From: Devosia sp. 1566
GTDB lineage: Bacteria; Pseudomonadota; Alphaproteobacteria; Rhizobiales; Devosiaceae
Direction: 5' to 3'
Assembly: GCF_004005995.1 (NCBI RefSeq)
Contig: NZ_CP034767.1
Location: 744,001 to 808,000 of the forward strand
DNA: 64,000 nt
Under the pieces are notes generated by a model. That model was not told the origin of the DNA and ran no database searches. It saw nothing but the letters and a program-made list of their open reading frames with translations. This document shows, in pieces, positions 1-8,886 of the stretch. Both the position numbers and the translations under genes were made by a program. Position 1 is the stretch's first letter. Every line of letters starts with the position of its first letter.

Positions 1-722
1 CAACGCTGCCGCCCGAGCAGATGGCGGAACTGTTTCGCCTGCTCAATCGGATCGAGATGGTGCCGCGCTTCAACATCGCGCCCACCCAGCCGGTGGTGGC
101 GATCTGGGAAGAAGCGGGGCGGCGCGAGGCGCATTTTGCCCGCTGGGGCCTCGTGCCGCGCTGGGTCAAGGATCCGCGCGAGTTTCCGCTGCTGGTCAAT
201 GCCCGGGTCGAGACCATGGCCGAAAAGCCGGCTTTTCGCGACGCCCTCAAGCATGGCCGCTGCATCATCCCGGCCAGCGGCTATTATGAATGGCACACCG
301 GGCCCGACAAGAAAAAGCAGCCCTATTACATCACCTATGCCGATGGCCGCCCGATGGCGCTGGCCGGGCTTTACGCCACCTGGGTAGGCCCCGAAGGCGA
401 GGAGATCGACAGCGTCGCGACCATTACCGTGCCCACCAACAACCAGCTCTCGGTAATCCATGATCGCATGCCCGCCATTCTCGAAGGCGAAGCGATGGAG
501 CACTGGCTGGATGTGCGCGATGTGCGGGCCGAGGAAGCCCGGCAGTTGGCGCTGCCGCTGCCCGACAATGTGCTGAGCTATCGGCCGGTCTCGACCCGGG
601 TGAACTCGGCTGCAGTTGATGACCCGAGCCTTATCGAGGAAGTAACGCCCGAACTGGCGGAACCCACCGCGCCAGTACGGCGCAAGGCCGCTGGTGCGGG
701 AGCGCAGCTCGATCTGTTCTAG
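1..722 (+). CDS. SRAP (SOS response-associated peptidase, YedK/HMCES-like), 5' truncated
   Basis: The gene enters from the left edge in frame 3; 239 codons are visible and the catalytic Cys2 lies outside. SRAP proteins crosslink to abasic sites in single-stranded DNA and shield them. Visible family marks in order are NIAPTQ, the VNAR Asn with ETMAEKPAFR, IIPASGYYEW (active-site Glu) and IHDRMP (active-site His). The tail from about codon 205 is Ala/Pro-rich and poorly conserved. A GFA-family gene follows 14 bp downstream on the same strand. Identification is firm; only the first residues are missing, because in-frame codons continue upstream of the first Met at 21. Confidence 0.93.
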   Translation, partial: TLPPEQMAELFRLLNRIEMVPRFNIAPTQPVVAIWEEAGRREAHFARWGLVPRWVKDPREFPLLVNARVETMAEKPAFRDALKHGRCIIPASGYYEWHTGPDKKKQPYYITYADGRPMALAGLYATWVGPEGEEIDSVATITVPTNNQLSVIHDRMPAILEGEAMEHWLDVRDVRAEEARQLALPLPDNVLSYRPVSTRVNSAAVDDPSLIEEVTPELAEPTAPVRRKAAGAGAQLDLF

Positions 723-736
723 GCGGGAGCAAGGGA

Positions 737-1141
737 ATGGAGCAGTTTACCGGCGGTTGCCTCTGCGGGAAGGTCCGGCTGGTGGCGTCCGGCCGACCCT
801 ATCGGGTCGGAATCTGCCATTGCCTTGATTGCCGCAAGCATCATGGCGCCCTGTTTTATGCGGCGGCAATGTTTCCGCAGGAGGCTGTGGCGGTCAGCGG
901 GGAGGTCGGAGAATTCGGGGGGCGGTGTTTTTGCCCCACTTGCGGGTCCTCGGTTTTTGCCCGATCGGGCGACGAGATCGAGGTGCATCTGGGCGCGCTC
1001 GATGCGCCCGATCAGCTGGTGCCGAGCTACGAATGCTGGACGATCCGGCGTGAAGCCTGGCTGCCACCCTTTCCGCTCAGCCACCATTATGAGCGCGGCC
1101 GCGACCATGCCAGCCGCTTCGAGGACGAGGGTCCCGCCTAA
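737..1141 (+). CDS. GFA/CENP-V family zinc protein
   Basis: This 134-residue protein has the zinc-binding Cys layout of the glutathione-dependent formaldehyde-activating (GFA) fold: GCLCGKV near residue 8, CHCLDCRKHHG near 28-38 and FCPTCGS near 65-71. Members bind structural zinc, and a few act on glutathione adducts, but most are uncharacterised, so the substrate is unknown here. It lies 14 bp after the SRAP gene and its last 4 bases overlap the end of the convergent hemerythrin gene. The family call is secure; the reaction is not inferred. Confidence 0.88.
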   Translation: MEQFTGGCLCGKVRLVASGRPYRVGICHCLDCRKHHGALFYAAAMFPQEAVAVSGEVGEFGGRCFCPTCGSSVFARSGDEIEVHLGALDAPDQLVPSYECWTIRREAWLPPFPLSHHYERGRDHASRFEDEGPA

Positions 1142-1698
1142 ACACCGATGCCGAAATAGCCCAACGCATCGCCCATCGCGTCTTCCTCGTAGCCGAGATG
1201 AGAGAGCAGGATGCGCTCAAGCGTGCGGTAGACTGTCTTGGCGTCTTCGAAGTGCTCGGGCGTGGGCTCGCTCGCCAGTGCGTTAAGTGCATCGACAAGC
1301 CGCAGCAGCAGTTCATGGACCACCACATGCTCGGCGCGCAGCCGCTCGGCAATCGCCTTGAACGCGGCGCCCTGTTCGGCCAGCGCGGGGAAGATCGCGT
1401 AGTCCTCGATCGAATGATGGGTGTCGACTAACTGGCAGTATTGCCCGCACAAATTGCCGAAGCGGCGGAAATTGCTGACCATCAGGAGGCCAGAAGTTTC
1501 GCTCTCCACCTCTTCGGGCGAGACGGCGCCGGTGGAGGCGCGCTCGATCAGGCGTCCGAGCACTTCCATGTTCTGGCGCAGATGATCGTGGATCATCTTA
1601 AGATGCTGGCCGGGCAGGCGCTGGTCTGGCGTCAGCCCCTCGAGCTTTTGCAGCGGCGGGCGAGTGGCATCGTCAAGAAAGGCAATGTCATCGAGCAT
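1138..1698 (-). CDS. Hemerythrin HHE-domain protein
   Basis: The product (186 residues from the chosen start) is a four-helix HHE cation-binding protein, expected to hold a di-iron centre that binds O2, NO or acts in iron or redox sensing. Candidate ligands appear in HLKMIHDHLRQ, HHSIEDYAIFP, RAEHVVVHELL and LLSHLGYEEDAM. The ATG at 1698 is preferred over one 36 bp upstream because GGGGAG sits about 6 bases before it. It converges with the GFA gene (4-bp overlap). The physiological ligand cannot be told from sequence. Confidence 0.87.
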   Translation of the reverse strand: MLDDIAFLDDATRPPLQKLEGLTPDQRLPGQHLKMIHDHLRQNMEVLGRLIERASTGAVSPEEVESETSGLLMVSNFRRFGNLCGQYCQLVDTHHSIEDYAIFPALAEQGAAFKAIAERLRAEHVVVHELLLRLVDALNALASEPTPEHFEDAKTVYRTLERILLSHLGYEEDAMGDALGYFGIGV

Positions 1699-1779
1699 GG
1701 GCAACTCCCCTGTGATTGCCCCGAAATGGGGCAAGGGGGAGATGCGATCAAGTAGGCACGCGCAGGTGACTGGGCCCGG

Positions 1780-3192
1780 TCAGCCCAGCATCTTGCCGGG
1801 ATTGAGAATGCCCTTGGGATCGAGCGCATCCTTGATCGCGCGCATCATCTGCAGGGCCACCGGGTCCTTGACCTGGCGCAGGAGGTCGACCTTGAGCTGG
1901 CCGATGCCATGCTCGGCCGAAACCGATCCGCCCAGCTTGAGCACGATCTCATAGATGGCGGCGTGGACCGGCTCGGCTCCCGCCATGAACTGCCCGTTGT
2001 CGGCGCCGGGCGGGGGGCTGAAATTGAAGTGGATATTGCCATCACCCATATGGCCGAACGGCACCGGGCGGATGCCGGGCACCACCTGCGCGGCGGCAGC
2101 CGAACCTTCTTCGATCAGCCGGGGCACGGCGGCGAGGGGCACTGAGACGTCGTGCTTGATCGAGGCGCCTTCGCGCGACTGGCACTCGCTCATTTGTTCG
2201 CGAAAGGCCCACATGCGGGTGCGGTCCTCAAGAGATTCGGCGACCACGGCATTGTCCACCAGCCCTTGGGAGAACGCAGCTTCCAATGCTTCCTGCAGGA
2301 GGCCGGGCCGGCCGCCTTTGGGCCGTAGCACCTCGATCAACGCATACCAGGGGGAGGAACCGGCCGTGGGATCGCGATCGAGCATGCCGTGCCGCAACTG
2401 GATCTGCAGGCCAATCAGCGGGATCAGCTCAAAGGCATTGAGCTGCGCCCCCGCGCGATCCCGCATCAGCTGGAAGAGGGTAAAGGCCGCGTCGGGCGAG
2501 GCGATATTGACGAGGGCGGTTTCATATTCCTCGGGCTGGGGGAAGATCTTGAGGGTGGCGGCCGTGATGATGCCGAGCGTGCCTTCGGCGCCCACCAGCA
2601 GATCCTTGAGATCATAGCCGGTATTGTCCTTTTTGAGCCCATTGAGACCCTGGTAGAGCCGGCCATCGGCCAGCACCGCCTCGACCCCCATGCACAATTC
2701 GCGCGCATTGCCATAGGCCAGCACATTGACCCCGCCGGCATTGGAGGAGAGGACGCCCCCGATCCGGGCCGAGCCTTGCGAGGCCAGCCAGAGCGGGAAC
2801 ATGGCCCCTTTGGCTTCGGCAGCGCGGTGGGCGTTTTCGAGCACGACGCCGGCTTCGGCAACCATGGTGCCCGCCCCGGCGTCGATTGTGCGCACCCGAT
2901 CAAGCCGCGCGAGGCTCACGATTACCTCGTCGCCGCGCAGGGGTACCTGTGCGCCAACGAGGCCGGTATTGCCGCCCTGCGGGATAATGCCCACGCCATG
3001 CTCATTGGCCCAGCGGGCTAAAGCCTGCACCTGCTCAACCGAACCGGGCAGGGCTACCGCTGTTGCCGGGGTGTGGAAGCGCTTGCGCGGCTCATGCAGA
3101 AACGACCCCATCCGCTCGGGGGAAGCGATCACCTGATCGGCACCCAGCAGGGATTGAAGCTGGGCGATGGTCTCGGCTGGGCTGAGTGGCAT
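1780..3192 (-). CDS. FAD-linked oxidoreductase, GlcD / D-2-hydroxyacid dehydrogenase type
   Basis: This 470-residue enzyme belongs to the PCMH-type FAD oxidases that oxidise D-2-hydroxy acids (D-lactate, glycolate, D-2-hydroxyglutarate). The N-terminal half has the FAD-binding stretch PQGGNTGLVGAQVP and later GVLSSNAGGVNVLAYGN and VGAEGTLGIIT. The C-terminal half has GHMGDGNIHFN and SAEHGIGQLKVDLL, typical of the FAD-oxidase C domain. An upstream extension to 3294 reads as unconserved sequence, so ATG 3192 is chosen. It is divergent from fabI with 104 bp between. The exact hydroxyacid is unknown. Confidence 0.9.
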   Translation of the reverse strand: MPLSPAETIAQLQSLLGADQVIASPERMGSFLHEPRKRFHTPATAVALPGSVEQVQALARWANEHGVGIIPQGGNTGLVGAQVPLRGDEVIVSLARLDRVRTIDAGAGTMVAEAGVVLENAHRAAEAKGAMFPLWLASQGSARIGGVLSSNAGGVNVLAYGNARELCMGVEAVLADGRLYQGLNGLKKDNTGYDLKDLLVGAEGTLGIITAATLKIFPQPEEYETALVNIASPDAAFTLFQLMRDRAGAQLNAFELIPLIGLQIQLRHGMLDRDPTAGSSPWYALIEVLRPKGGRPGLLQEALEAAFSQGLVDNAVVAESLEDRTRMWAFREQMSECQSREGASIKHDVSVPLAAVPRLIEEGSAAAAQVVPGIRPVPFGHMGDGNIHFNFSPPPGADNGQFMAGAEPVHAAIYEIVLKLGGSVSAEHGIGQLKVDLLRQVKDPVALQMMRAIKDALDPKGILNPGKMLG

Positions 3193-3296
3193 GGAAAACC
3201 CCGGCTGGTGCAGTGCAATTGCAGGGCAGCGAACTTGCCCCTTTGCCCCCCGATGTGCCACAACCCTGCTAACGACTCCAGCAAGGGATAACAATA

Positions 3297-4106
3297 ATGA
3301 GCACTGGATTGATGGCCGGCAAGCGTGGCCTGATCATGGGCTTGGCCAACAACCGCTCGATTGCCTGGGGCATCGCCAAGCAGCTGCATGCGCAGGGCGC
3401 CGAAATGGCGTTTTCCTACCAGGGCGAAGCGCTCAAGCGCCGCGTCGAGCCGCTGGCGGCCGAAGTGGGCTCCGACTTCCTCGTCGAGTGCGACGTCTCC
3501 GACGAGGCGGCGATGGACGAGACCTTCCGCCAGATCAAGGAAAAGTGGGGCAGCCTCGACTTCGTCGTGCATGCCATCGGCTTTTCCAACAAGGACGAGC
3601 TTGAGGGCCGCTACCTCGATACCAGCCGCGACAACTTCGCGCTGACGATGGATATCTCGGTGTATTCCTTCACCGCCGTCGCCAAACGCGCCGAGCCGCT
3701 GATGAACCCGGGCGGCTCGCTGCTGACGCTGACCTATTATGGTGCGGTCAAATACGTCCCCAACTACAACGTCATGGGTGTGGCCAAGGCCGCGCTCGAG
3801 GCGTCGGTGCGCTATCTCGCGGTTGACCTGGGCAAGAACGGCATCCGCGTCAACGCCATCTCGGCCGGGGCGATCAAGACGCTGGCGGCTTCCGGCATTT
3901 CGGGCCTGCGCGACATGCTGCACTGGCAGGAAGCCAATTCGGCGCTGCGCAAGAATGTCTCGATCGATGATGTGGGTGGCGCGGCCACCTATCTCCTGTC
4001 AGAGCTCGCGGGTGGCGTCACCGGTGAAATCCACTATGTGGATGCCGGCTTCAATGTTGTCGGCATGAAGCTGCTCGACAACGACACGCCAGCGTCCAGC
4101 GAATAA
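3297..4106 (+). CDS. fabI: Enoyl-[acyl-carrier-protein] reductase (NADH)
   Basis: FabI catalyses the last step of each fatty-acid elongation cycle, reducing trans-2-enoyl-ACP with NADH in the cytosol. The 269-residue SDR-fold protein begins with the cofactor loop GLANNRSIAWGIA (15-27) and carries the FabI-type catalytic Tyr157-x6-Lys164 in YNVMGVAK. HAIGFSNKDEL and the SAGAIKTLAASGI loop are also FabI-specific. It leads a co-oriented set with the histidine phosphatase gene (22 bp away) and aroC, an order that I recall as common in rhizobia. Confidence 0.97.
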   Translation: MSTGLMAGKRGLIMGLANNRSIAWGIAKQLHAQGAEMAFSYQGEALKRRVEPLAAEVGSDFLVECDVSDEAAMDETFRQIKEKWGSLDFVVHAIGFSNKDELEGRYLDTSRDNFALTMDISVYSFTAVAKRAEPLMNPGGSLLTLTYYGAVKYVPNYNVMGVAKAALEASVRYLAVDLGKNGIRVNAISAGAIKTLAASGISGLRDMLHWQEANSALRKNVSIDDVGGAATYLLSELAGGVTGEIHYVDAGFNVVGMKLLDNDTPASSE

Positions 4107-4128
4107 TCTTCAAGGTTTCGAGTTTCCC

Positions 4129-4770
4129 ATGAGTGATGCGTTTCAATGGCCTGACTTCTATTTCGCGCGCCATGGTGAAACCGACTGGAACCGCGAGCAG
4201 CGCTACCAGGGCACGCGTGACATTCCGCTCAACCGGGTTGGGCAGTTACAGGCCGACGCCAATGGGGTGCTGTTGCGCGAACTGCTGGAGCGGGACGGCA
4301 AGGACCCCGCTTCGCTCAACTGGTTCGCTTCGCCCCTGAGCCGCGCCGCCGAAACCATGGACCGGATGCGGGCGGCCTTTGACGTGCCGCTGCCGCCCGT
4401 GATCCACGACCGGCGGCTGGTGGAAATCTCCTTTGGAGCGCTGGAAGGGCGCCTCCACTCGGAGATCAACCGGGAACAGGCGCTGGCCCCCGGTATGCGG
4501 GATGCGAGCTATTGGAGCTTCCGGCCCGAGCGCGGCGAGAACTATGACGACGTGGCGGTCCGCCTGCTCGAATTTGCCCGCGACCTGACGCAGAACGCCG
4601 TGGTGGTGGCCCATGGCGGCGTGCTGCGGGTGTTGCGGCACCTGGTGGAAGGCACCGAGCGCGCCGAAGTGCTGAACTGGCCACCGCCGCAAGGGGTGAT
4701 CGCCCATTTCAGCGGAGGACGCATGACGCTGCATGCGGCGCTCGACACCTGGAACGCGCCGGCTGATTGA
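4129..4770 (+). CDS. Histidine phosphatase superfamily protein (phosphoglycerate-mutase-like)
   Basis: A 213-residue protein with the catalytic RHGET motif at residues 14-18 and the second conserved His in [24 protein letters not shown] is the usual substrate-pocket stretch. Members transfer or hydrolyse phosphate through a phosphohistidine; the substrate (sugar phosphate, nucleotide or other) cannot be assigned. It sits between fabI and aroC on the same strand with short gaps, probably one transcript. Confidence 0.9.
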   Translation: MSDAFQWPDFYFARHGETDWNREQRYQGTRDIPLNRVGQLQADANGVLLRELLERDGKDPASLNWFASPLSRAAETMDRMRAAFDVPLPPVIHDRRLVEISFGALEGRLHSEINREQALAPGMRDASYWSFRPERGENYDDVAVRLLEFARDLTQNAVVVAHGGVLRVLRHLVEGTERAEVLNWPPPQGVIAHFSGGRMTLHAALDTWNAPAD

Positions 4771-4813
4771 CCGGCCTTCCTGTCCAGACAGGGGCAAGCA
4801 GGAGTTTTATTGC

Positions 4814-5929
4814 ATGTCGTTCAACACCTTCGGCCAGCTGTTCCGGTTCACCACCTGGGGCGAAAGCCATGGGCCCGCCCTGGGCGTGGTGGTGGATGGC
4901 TGCCCGCCCGGCCTGACCTTGACCCCCGAAATGATCCAGCGGGACCTGGACCGCCGCAAGCCCGGCCAATCCAAATATACGACGCAGCGCCGCGAGGCAG
5001 ACGAGGTGCGCATCCTCTCGGGCGTGTTCGAGGACGAGCGCACTGATGGGCCGCGCACTACCGGAACGCCCATTTCGCTGATGATCGAAAACACCGATCA
5101 GCGCTCCAAGGATTATGCCGAGATCCGCGACAAATACCGGCCGGGTCACGCCGACTATACCTATGACCAGAAATACGGCATCCGCGATTATCGGGGCGGC
5201 GGGCGCACCTCGGCGCGCGAAACGGCCGCCCGGGTGGCCGCAGGAGCCGTGGCGCGGCAGGTGCTGGGAGGCATTACCATTCGCGCGAGCCTCGTCCAGG
5301 TGGGGCCGCACAAGATCGACTATTCGCGCTTTGACTGGTCGCAGGTCGACCAGAATCCGTTCTTTTGCGCCGATGCCGAGGCGGCACTGCTGTGGGCCGA
5401 TTATCTCGATGGCATCCGCAAGGCCGGCAATTCGGTCGGGGCCGTGATTGAGGTGGTCGCGGAGAACGTACCGGCGGGCTGGGGCGCCCCGATCTATGGG
5501 AAGCTCAGTGCCGATCTCGCCTCGGCGATGATGAGCATCAATGCGGTCAAGGGCGTCGAAATCGGCGCCGGCTTTGATGCAGCGAGCCTGACCGGCGTCG
5601 ACAATGCCGACCAGATGCGGGCAGGGGCCGAGCGGCCCTATTTCTTGTCCAACCATGCCGGCGGCATCTTGGGCGGGATCTCCAATGGCGATCCGGTGGT
5701 GTGCCGCTTTGCGGTCAAGCCGACTTCATCCATCCTGCAACCGCGCCAAACCGTCACGACCGCTAATGCCGACACGGACATCATCACCAAGGGCCGCCAC
5801 GACCCCTGCGTCGGGATCCGCGCCGTCCCGGTGGGCGAAGCGATGATGGCCTGCGTGCTGGCCGACCACTTCCTGCGGCATCGCGGCCAGACCGGGCGCG
5901 ATGGTGCGCTGGGCTTCGGGCGAAACTAA
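4814..5929 (+). CDS. aroC: Chorismate synthase
   Basis: AroC converts 5-enolpyruvylshikimate-3-phosphate to chorismate, using reduced FMN, at the end of the shikimate pathway. The 371-residue product starts MSFNTFGQ at 4814, with AGGAG about 9 bases upstream; a longer frame upstream is unconserved. Family marks are [13 protein letters not shown], the [15 protein letters not shown] loop, [20 protein letters not shown], and GGISNGDPV with the VKPTSSI strand. Its last 4 bases overlap the convergent PhnA-domain gene. Confidence 0.97.
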   Translation: MSFNTFGQLFRFTTWGESHGPALGVVVDGCPPGLTLTPEMIQRDLDRRKPGQSKYTTQRREADEVRILSGVFEDERTDGPRTTGTPISLMIENTDQRSKDYAEIRDKYRPGHADYTYDQKYGIRDYRGGGRTSARETAARVAAGAVARQVLGGITIRASLVQVGPHKIDYSRFDWSQVDQNPFFCADAEAALLWADYLDGIRKAGNSVGAVIEVVAENVPAGWGAPIYGKLSADLASAMMSINAVKGVEIGAGFDAASLTGVDNADQMRAGAERPYFLSNHAGGILGGISNGDPVVCRFAVKPTSSILQPRQTVTTANADTDIITKGRHDPCVGIRAVPVGEAMMACVLADHFLRHRGQTGRDGALGFGRN

Positions 5930-6237
5930 GCGGAGCGCTTGCGCACGAATTCGGTGCGGAGCACGAGGCCCTTGATCGCGTCGTAGCGGCAATCGATCTC
6001 TTCGGGATTGTCGGTCAGCCGGATCGACTTGATCACCGTGCCCTGCTTGAGGGTTTGGCCCGCGCCCTTGACCTTGAGGTCCTTGATCAGCACCACCGCA
6101 TCGCCATCGGCGAGCGGGGTGCCGGCGCTATCGACGACGCTTAGCGTTGCCGCGGCACTGGCCGCAGCAACTTCGGAGGCTGGGCGCCATTCGCCGGTCT
6201 GCTCGTCATAGATATAGTCGTCGTCAGCTGCGGTCAT
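5926..6237 (-). CDS. PhnA-domain protein lacking the N-terminal zinc ribbon
   Basis: The last 60 residues of this 103-residue protein (from about [17 protein letters not shown] to LRTEFVRK) match the C-terminal domain of the PhnA/YjdM family. The Cys4 zinc ribbon that usually opens that family is absent: there is no Cys in the first 80 residues, although [10 protein letters not shown] still resembles the family's opening strand. Despite the name, members are not proven phosphonate enzymes. It overlaps the aroC end by 4 bp. Function unknown. Confidence 0.8.
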   Translation of the reverse strand: MTAADDDYIYDEQTGEWRPASEVAAASAAATLSVVDSAGTPLADGDAVVLIKDLKVKGAGQTLKQGTVIKSIRLTDNPEEIDCRYDAIKGLVLRTEFVRKRSA

Positions 6238-6275
6238 ACCGGGCTCCGGGTTGGGCCAGCTAGGGCCCTATAAAG

Positions 6276-7016
6276 TCAGGGGGTGCGGCGAAAGATCAGC
6301 ACCGTTTCCACATTGCCATCGCCGCCGGCGATGGGGGAGGTGACGGAATGGCGATGGGCAAAGCCCTGCGCCGCCATGAAGGCGATCACGTCCTCCAAGG
6401 CCGTAGCGATGGCGGGCTCATTGGTGACGATGCCGCCCTTGCCCACATTGGGGCGCCCGACCTCGAATTGCGGCTTGAACAACACTACGGCGTCGGCAGT
6501 GGGGGTGCAGAGCGCTAGCGGGCCGGCCAGGACCTTGATCACCGACACAAAGCTGACGTCGGACACCAGGACGTCGATGGGCTCGGGGATCAGCTCAGGC
6601 GTGAGGTCGCGCGCATTGACACCCTCCATGCTGACCACGCGATCGCTGCCCGTGAGGCGTTCATGCAACTGACCATGGCCGACATCCACGGCGTAAATGC
6701 GCCTGGCGCCACGCTCCATCAGCACCTGGGTAAAGCCGCCGGTGGAGGCGCCGACATCGATGCAGGTTTTTCCCGCAACCTCGATTTGCCCGGCATCGAG
6801 CCCGGCCACAAGCTTGAGGGCCGCACGCGAAACATAGTTGGCGGCGGGATCGCTCAGGGCGAGCTTGTCATCCCGGGCCACCATCTGGTTCTGCTTGTGG
6901 GCAGCGACACCATTGATGGTGACGGTCCCCCGCAGGATCGCGTCCCGCGCCCGGGCGCGGCTCGGCACGAGGCCGCGCTGCTCGAGCGCCAGGTCGAGCC
7001 GGATACGGTCGCTCAA
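6276..7016 (-). CDS. tlyA: TlyA family S4-domain / FtsJ-type rRNA methyltransferase
   Basis: This 246-residue protein joins an N-terminal S4 RNA-binding domain (IRLDLALEQRGLVPSRARAR) to a Rossmann methyltransferase. The SAM loop is CIDVGASTGGFTQVL (about 85-99), with the acidic strand VDVGHGQL and the LVSDVSFVS catalytic strand. Family members 2'-O-methylate 16S and 23S rRNA; some are annotated as hemolysins. Its start overlaps the SCO gene stop by 4 bp, so the two are translationally coupled. In many rhizobia dxs precedes tlyA; here it does not. Confidence 0.93.
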   Translation of the reverse strand: MSDRIRLDLALEQRGLVPSRARARDAILRGTVTINGVAAHKQNQMVARDDKLALSDPAANYVSRAALKLVAGLDAGQIEVAGKTCIDVGASTGGFTQVLMERGARRIYAVDVGHGQLHERLTGSDRVVSMEGVNARDLTPELIPEPIDVLVSDVSFVSVIKVLAGPLALCTPTADAVVLFKPQFEVGRPNVGKGGIVTNEPAIATALEDVIAFMAAQGFAHRHSVTSPIAGGDGNVETVLIFRRTP

Positions 7017-7615
7017 TCTTCGACCAGTCGCTTGACCTTGGCCACAGCCGTTTCGGCGGCTTCGCCATAGGCAACAGTGCCATCAAAGCTGCCATCGGCA
7101 TTGATCAGGAAGGTCGAAGCGGTGTGGTCCACCAGATAATAGGGATCGTTGGGCTCGCCACTTTTTTCGGAAAACACGCCAAAGGCGGCCTTAGCATCTT
7201 CCGTCGCCTCGGGGCTGCCGACGAGCCCGATAATGGACGGATCATAGCCTTCCACATAGCCCTTGACCGTTTCGAGCGTGTCGCGCTCGGGATCGACGGT
7301 CACAAAGATGATGCGCAGGTCTTCGGGAGAAAGGCCCAGCTGCTGGCGCCAGGCAGTCGTTTCGGCCAGGGTGGTGGGGCAGACATCGGGGCAGAAGGTA
7401 TAGCCAAAGAACACGAGGCTCGGCGTGCCGCGCAGATCGTTCTGCGTGAAGCTGCCGCCCTGGGTGGATTCCAGCGCAAATTCTCGGCCGGTCAGACCCA
7501 GCGGGCGCGCCGGGGGGCGGAACAGGTAGAGCATGGTGGCGGCAAAGGCGACCACAACCACAAGGCTCCACAAAGCGATCCGGAACCGGCGCAAGGATTT
7601 GGGCGATTGTGACAT
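7013..7615 (-). CDS. SCO1/SenC family copper chaperone
   Basis: A 200-residue membrane-anchored thioredoxin-fold protein. Residues 11-32 form the N-terminal membrane segment; the copper-binding Cys75-x3-Cys79 (FCPDVC) and the partner His164 (VDHTAS) are all present. SCO proteins deliver copper to the CuA centre of cytochrome c oxidase on the periplasmic side. No oxidase genes are nearby. It lies in a leftward set HDAC-like / xseB / SCO / tlyA, with 3 bp to xseB and a 4-bp overlap with tlyA. Confidence 0.93.
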   Translation of the reverse strand: MSQSPKSLRRFRIALWSLVVVVAFAATMLYLFRPPARPLGLTGREFALESTQGGSFTQNDLRGTPSLVFFGYTFCPDVCPTTLAETTAWRQQLGLSPEDLRIIFVTVDPERDTLETVKGYVEGYDPSIIGLVGSPEATEDAKAAFGVFSEKSGEPNDPYYLVDHTASTFLINADGSFDGTVAYGEAAETAVAKVKRLVED

Positions 7616-7618
7616 GGC

Positions 7619-7867
7619 TCAGGCGTCCAGCGGTTCGGTTCCGGTGGCGCGACCATCGCGCGACAGGGTGATCTTTTCGATGCGCGCTTCGGCCGTGCGC
7701 AGCAGGGTTTCGCAATGGGCTTTCAGCGCTTCGCCGCGCTCATAGATCGCTATGGATTCCGCCAGCGGCGCCTTGCCGCTTTCCAGCTTGCCGACGATTT
7801 CCTCCAGCTGGGCCAGCGCGGCCTCGAAGCTGAGGGACTTGACGTCTTCATGGGTTGGTTCGGCCAT
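7619..7867 (-). CDS. xseB: Exodeoxyribonuclease VII small subunit
   Basis: The 82-residue product matches XseB in length and pattern: [18 protein letters not shown] followed by [18 protein letters not shown] and [12 protein letters not shown]. XseB binds several copies per XseA large subunit to form the nuclease that cuts single-stranded DNA to oligonucleotides; xseA is not in this window. It sits 8 bp after the HDAC-like gene and 3 bp before SCO. Confidence 0.95.
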   Translation of the reverse strand: MAEPTHEDVKSLSFEAALAQLEEIVGKLESGKAPLAESIAIYERGEALKAHCETLLRTAEARIEKITLSRDGRATGTEPLDA

Positions 7868-7875
7868 AGGAAATC

Positions 7876-8847
7876 CTATTCTTCGAGACGGCCCACAGCG
7901 CCGTCCATCAGCATGGCGACATGGTGCGAAACGCCCCCCGCCAGGCCCTTGAGGTCATACCCACCTTCCAGCAGCGATACAATCCGGTTGGCACAGTGGC
8001 GTTCCGCCACATCCATGAGCTTGCCGGTGAGCCAGCTGAAGTCTGAGGACTGCCAGTTGAGCTGGGCCAGAGGGTCGCGGGCGTCGGCGTCGAAGCCGGC
8101 TGACAGCAGCAGCAGATCGGGCGAAAAGTCGATCAGGGCGGGGATGATGCGCTCGAGATAGGCTTCGCGCATTGCCGCGCCGTCGCTTTGCGGATCGAGC
8201 GGCACATTGACGATATTGCCGACGCCGGTTTCGCTGGCAGCGCCGGTGCCGGGGTAGAGCGGCATCTGGTGGCTCGACGCATAGAAAACGGTCGGGTCGT
8301 CCTTGAAGATATCCTGAGTGCCGTTGCCGTGATGCACGTCGAAATCGATGATGGCGATGCGCTCGGCGCCGTATTTGCGCTGCGCTTCGCGGGCGGTGAT
8401 GGCGGCGGTGTTGATGAGGCAAAAGCCCATGGGCCGGGCGATTTCGGCGTGATGGCCCGGCGGGCGGATGGCGCAGAAGGCGTTGTCGACTTCGCCGAGG
8501 AGAACGGCGCGCAGGGCGGTGAGGGCGCCGCCGAGGCCGGTGGCGGCGGCGTCCATGGAGCCGGGGGAGATAAAAGTGTCGGCATCGATCCGCCCGATGC
8601 CTTCAAGGGGGCGGGCGTGGCGCAGGCCGGCGAGATAATCGGGGCTGTGCACCAGCTCGGCCAGGGTCAGATCGGCGAAATCAGCGTTGCGGCGCAAGAG
8701 CTTATCGAAACGCGGCCGCGCCAGCGCTTCTTCCACTGCAGCGATGCGGTCGGCCCGCTCGGCATGTTTGGGCGGGGTCTCGTGGTCGGCAAAATTGGGC
8801 TGGCTGACAAGAAGAGTGGTCACAGGGGAGGGGCTCCGCGAAGGCAT
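7876..8847 (-). CDS. Histone-deacetylase-family amidohydrolase (acetoin utilisation / acetylpolyamine type)
   Basis: A 323-residue zinc hydrolase of the arginase-deacetylase fold. [16 protein letters not shown] and [16 protein letters not shown] hold the charge-relay His pair and the zinc-binding Asp and His; [15 protein letters not shown] holds the later zinc Asp. Bacterial members remove acetyl groups from small amines or proteins; the substrate is unknown. ATG at 8847 is used, but an ATG 30 bp upstream and a GTG 24 bp downstream are possible. It heads the xseB-SCO-tlyA set and is divergent from the Sua5 gene. Confidence 0.9.
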   Translation of the reverse strand: MPSRSPSPVTTLLVSQPNFADHETPPKHAERADRIAAVEEALARPRFDKLLRRNADFADLTLAELVHSPDYLAGLRHARPLEGIGRIDADTFISPGSMDAAATGLGGALTALRAVLLGEVDNAFCAIRPPGHHAEIARPMGFCLINTAAITAREAQRKYGAERIAIIDFDVHHGNGTQDIFKDDPTVFYASSHQMPLYPGTGAASETGVGNIVNVPLDPQSDGAAMREAYLERIIPALIDFSPDLLLLSAGFDADARDPLAQLNWQSSDFSWLTGKLMDVAERHCANRIVSLLEGGYDLKGLAGGVSHHVAMLMDGAVGRLEE

Positions 8848-8886
8848 CGTCTTGACGTGCTGGGGCTTGGTTGTCAAACCAGCGCC

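Noticed and set aside
8188..8886. Long rightward frame running into the Sua5 gene
   Set aside because: It is the antisense of the HDAC-like gene, low in complexity, and the Sua5 domain begins only at 8887.
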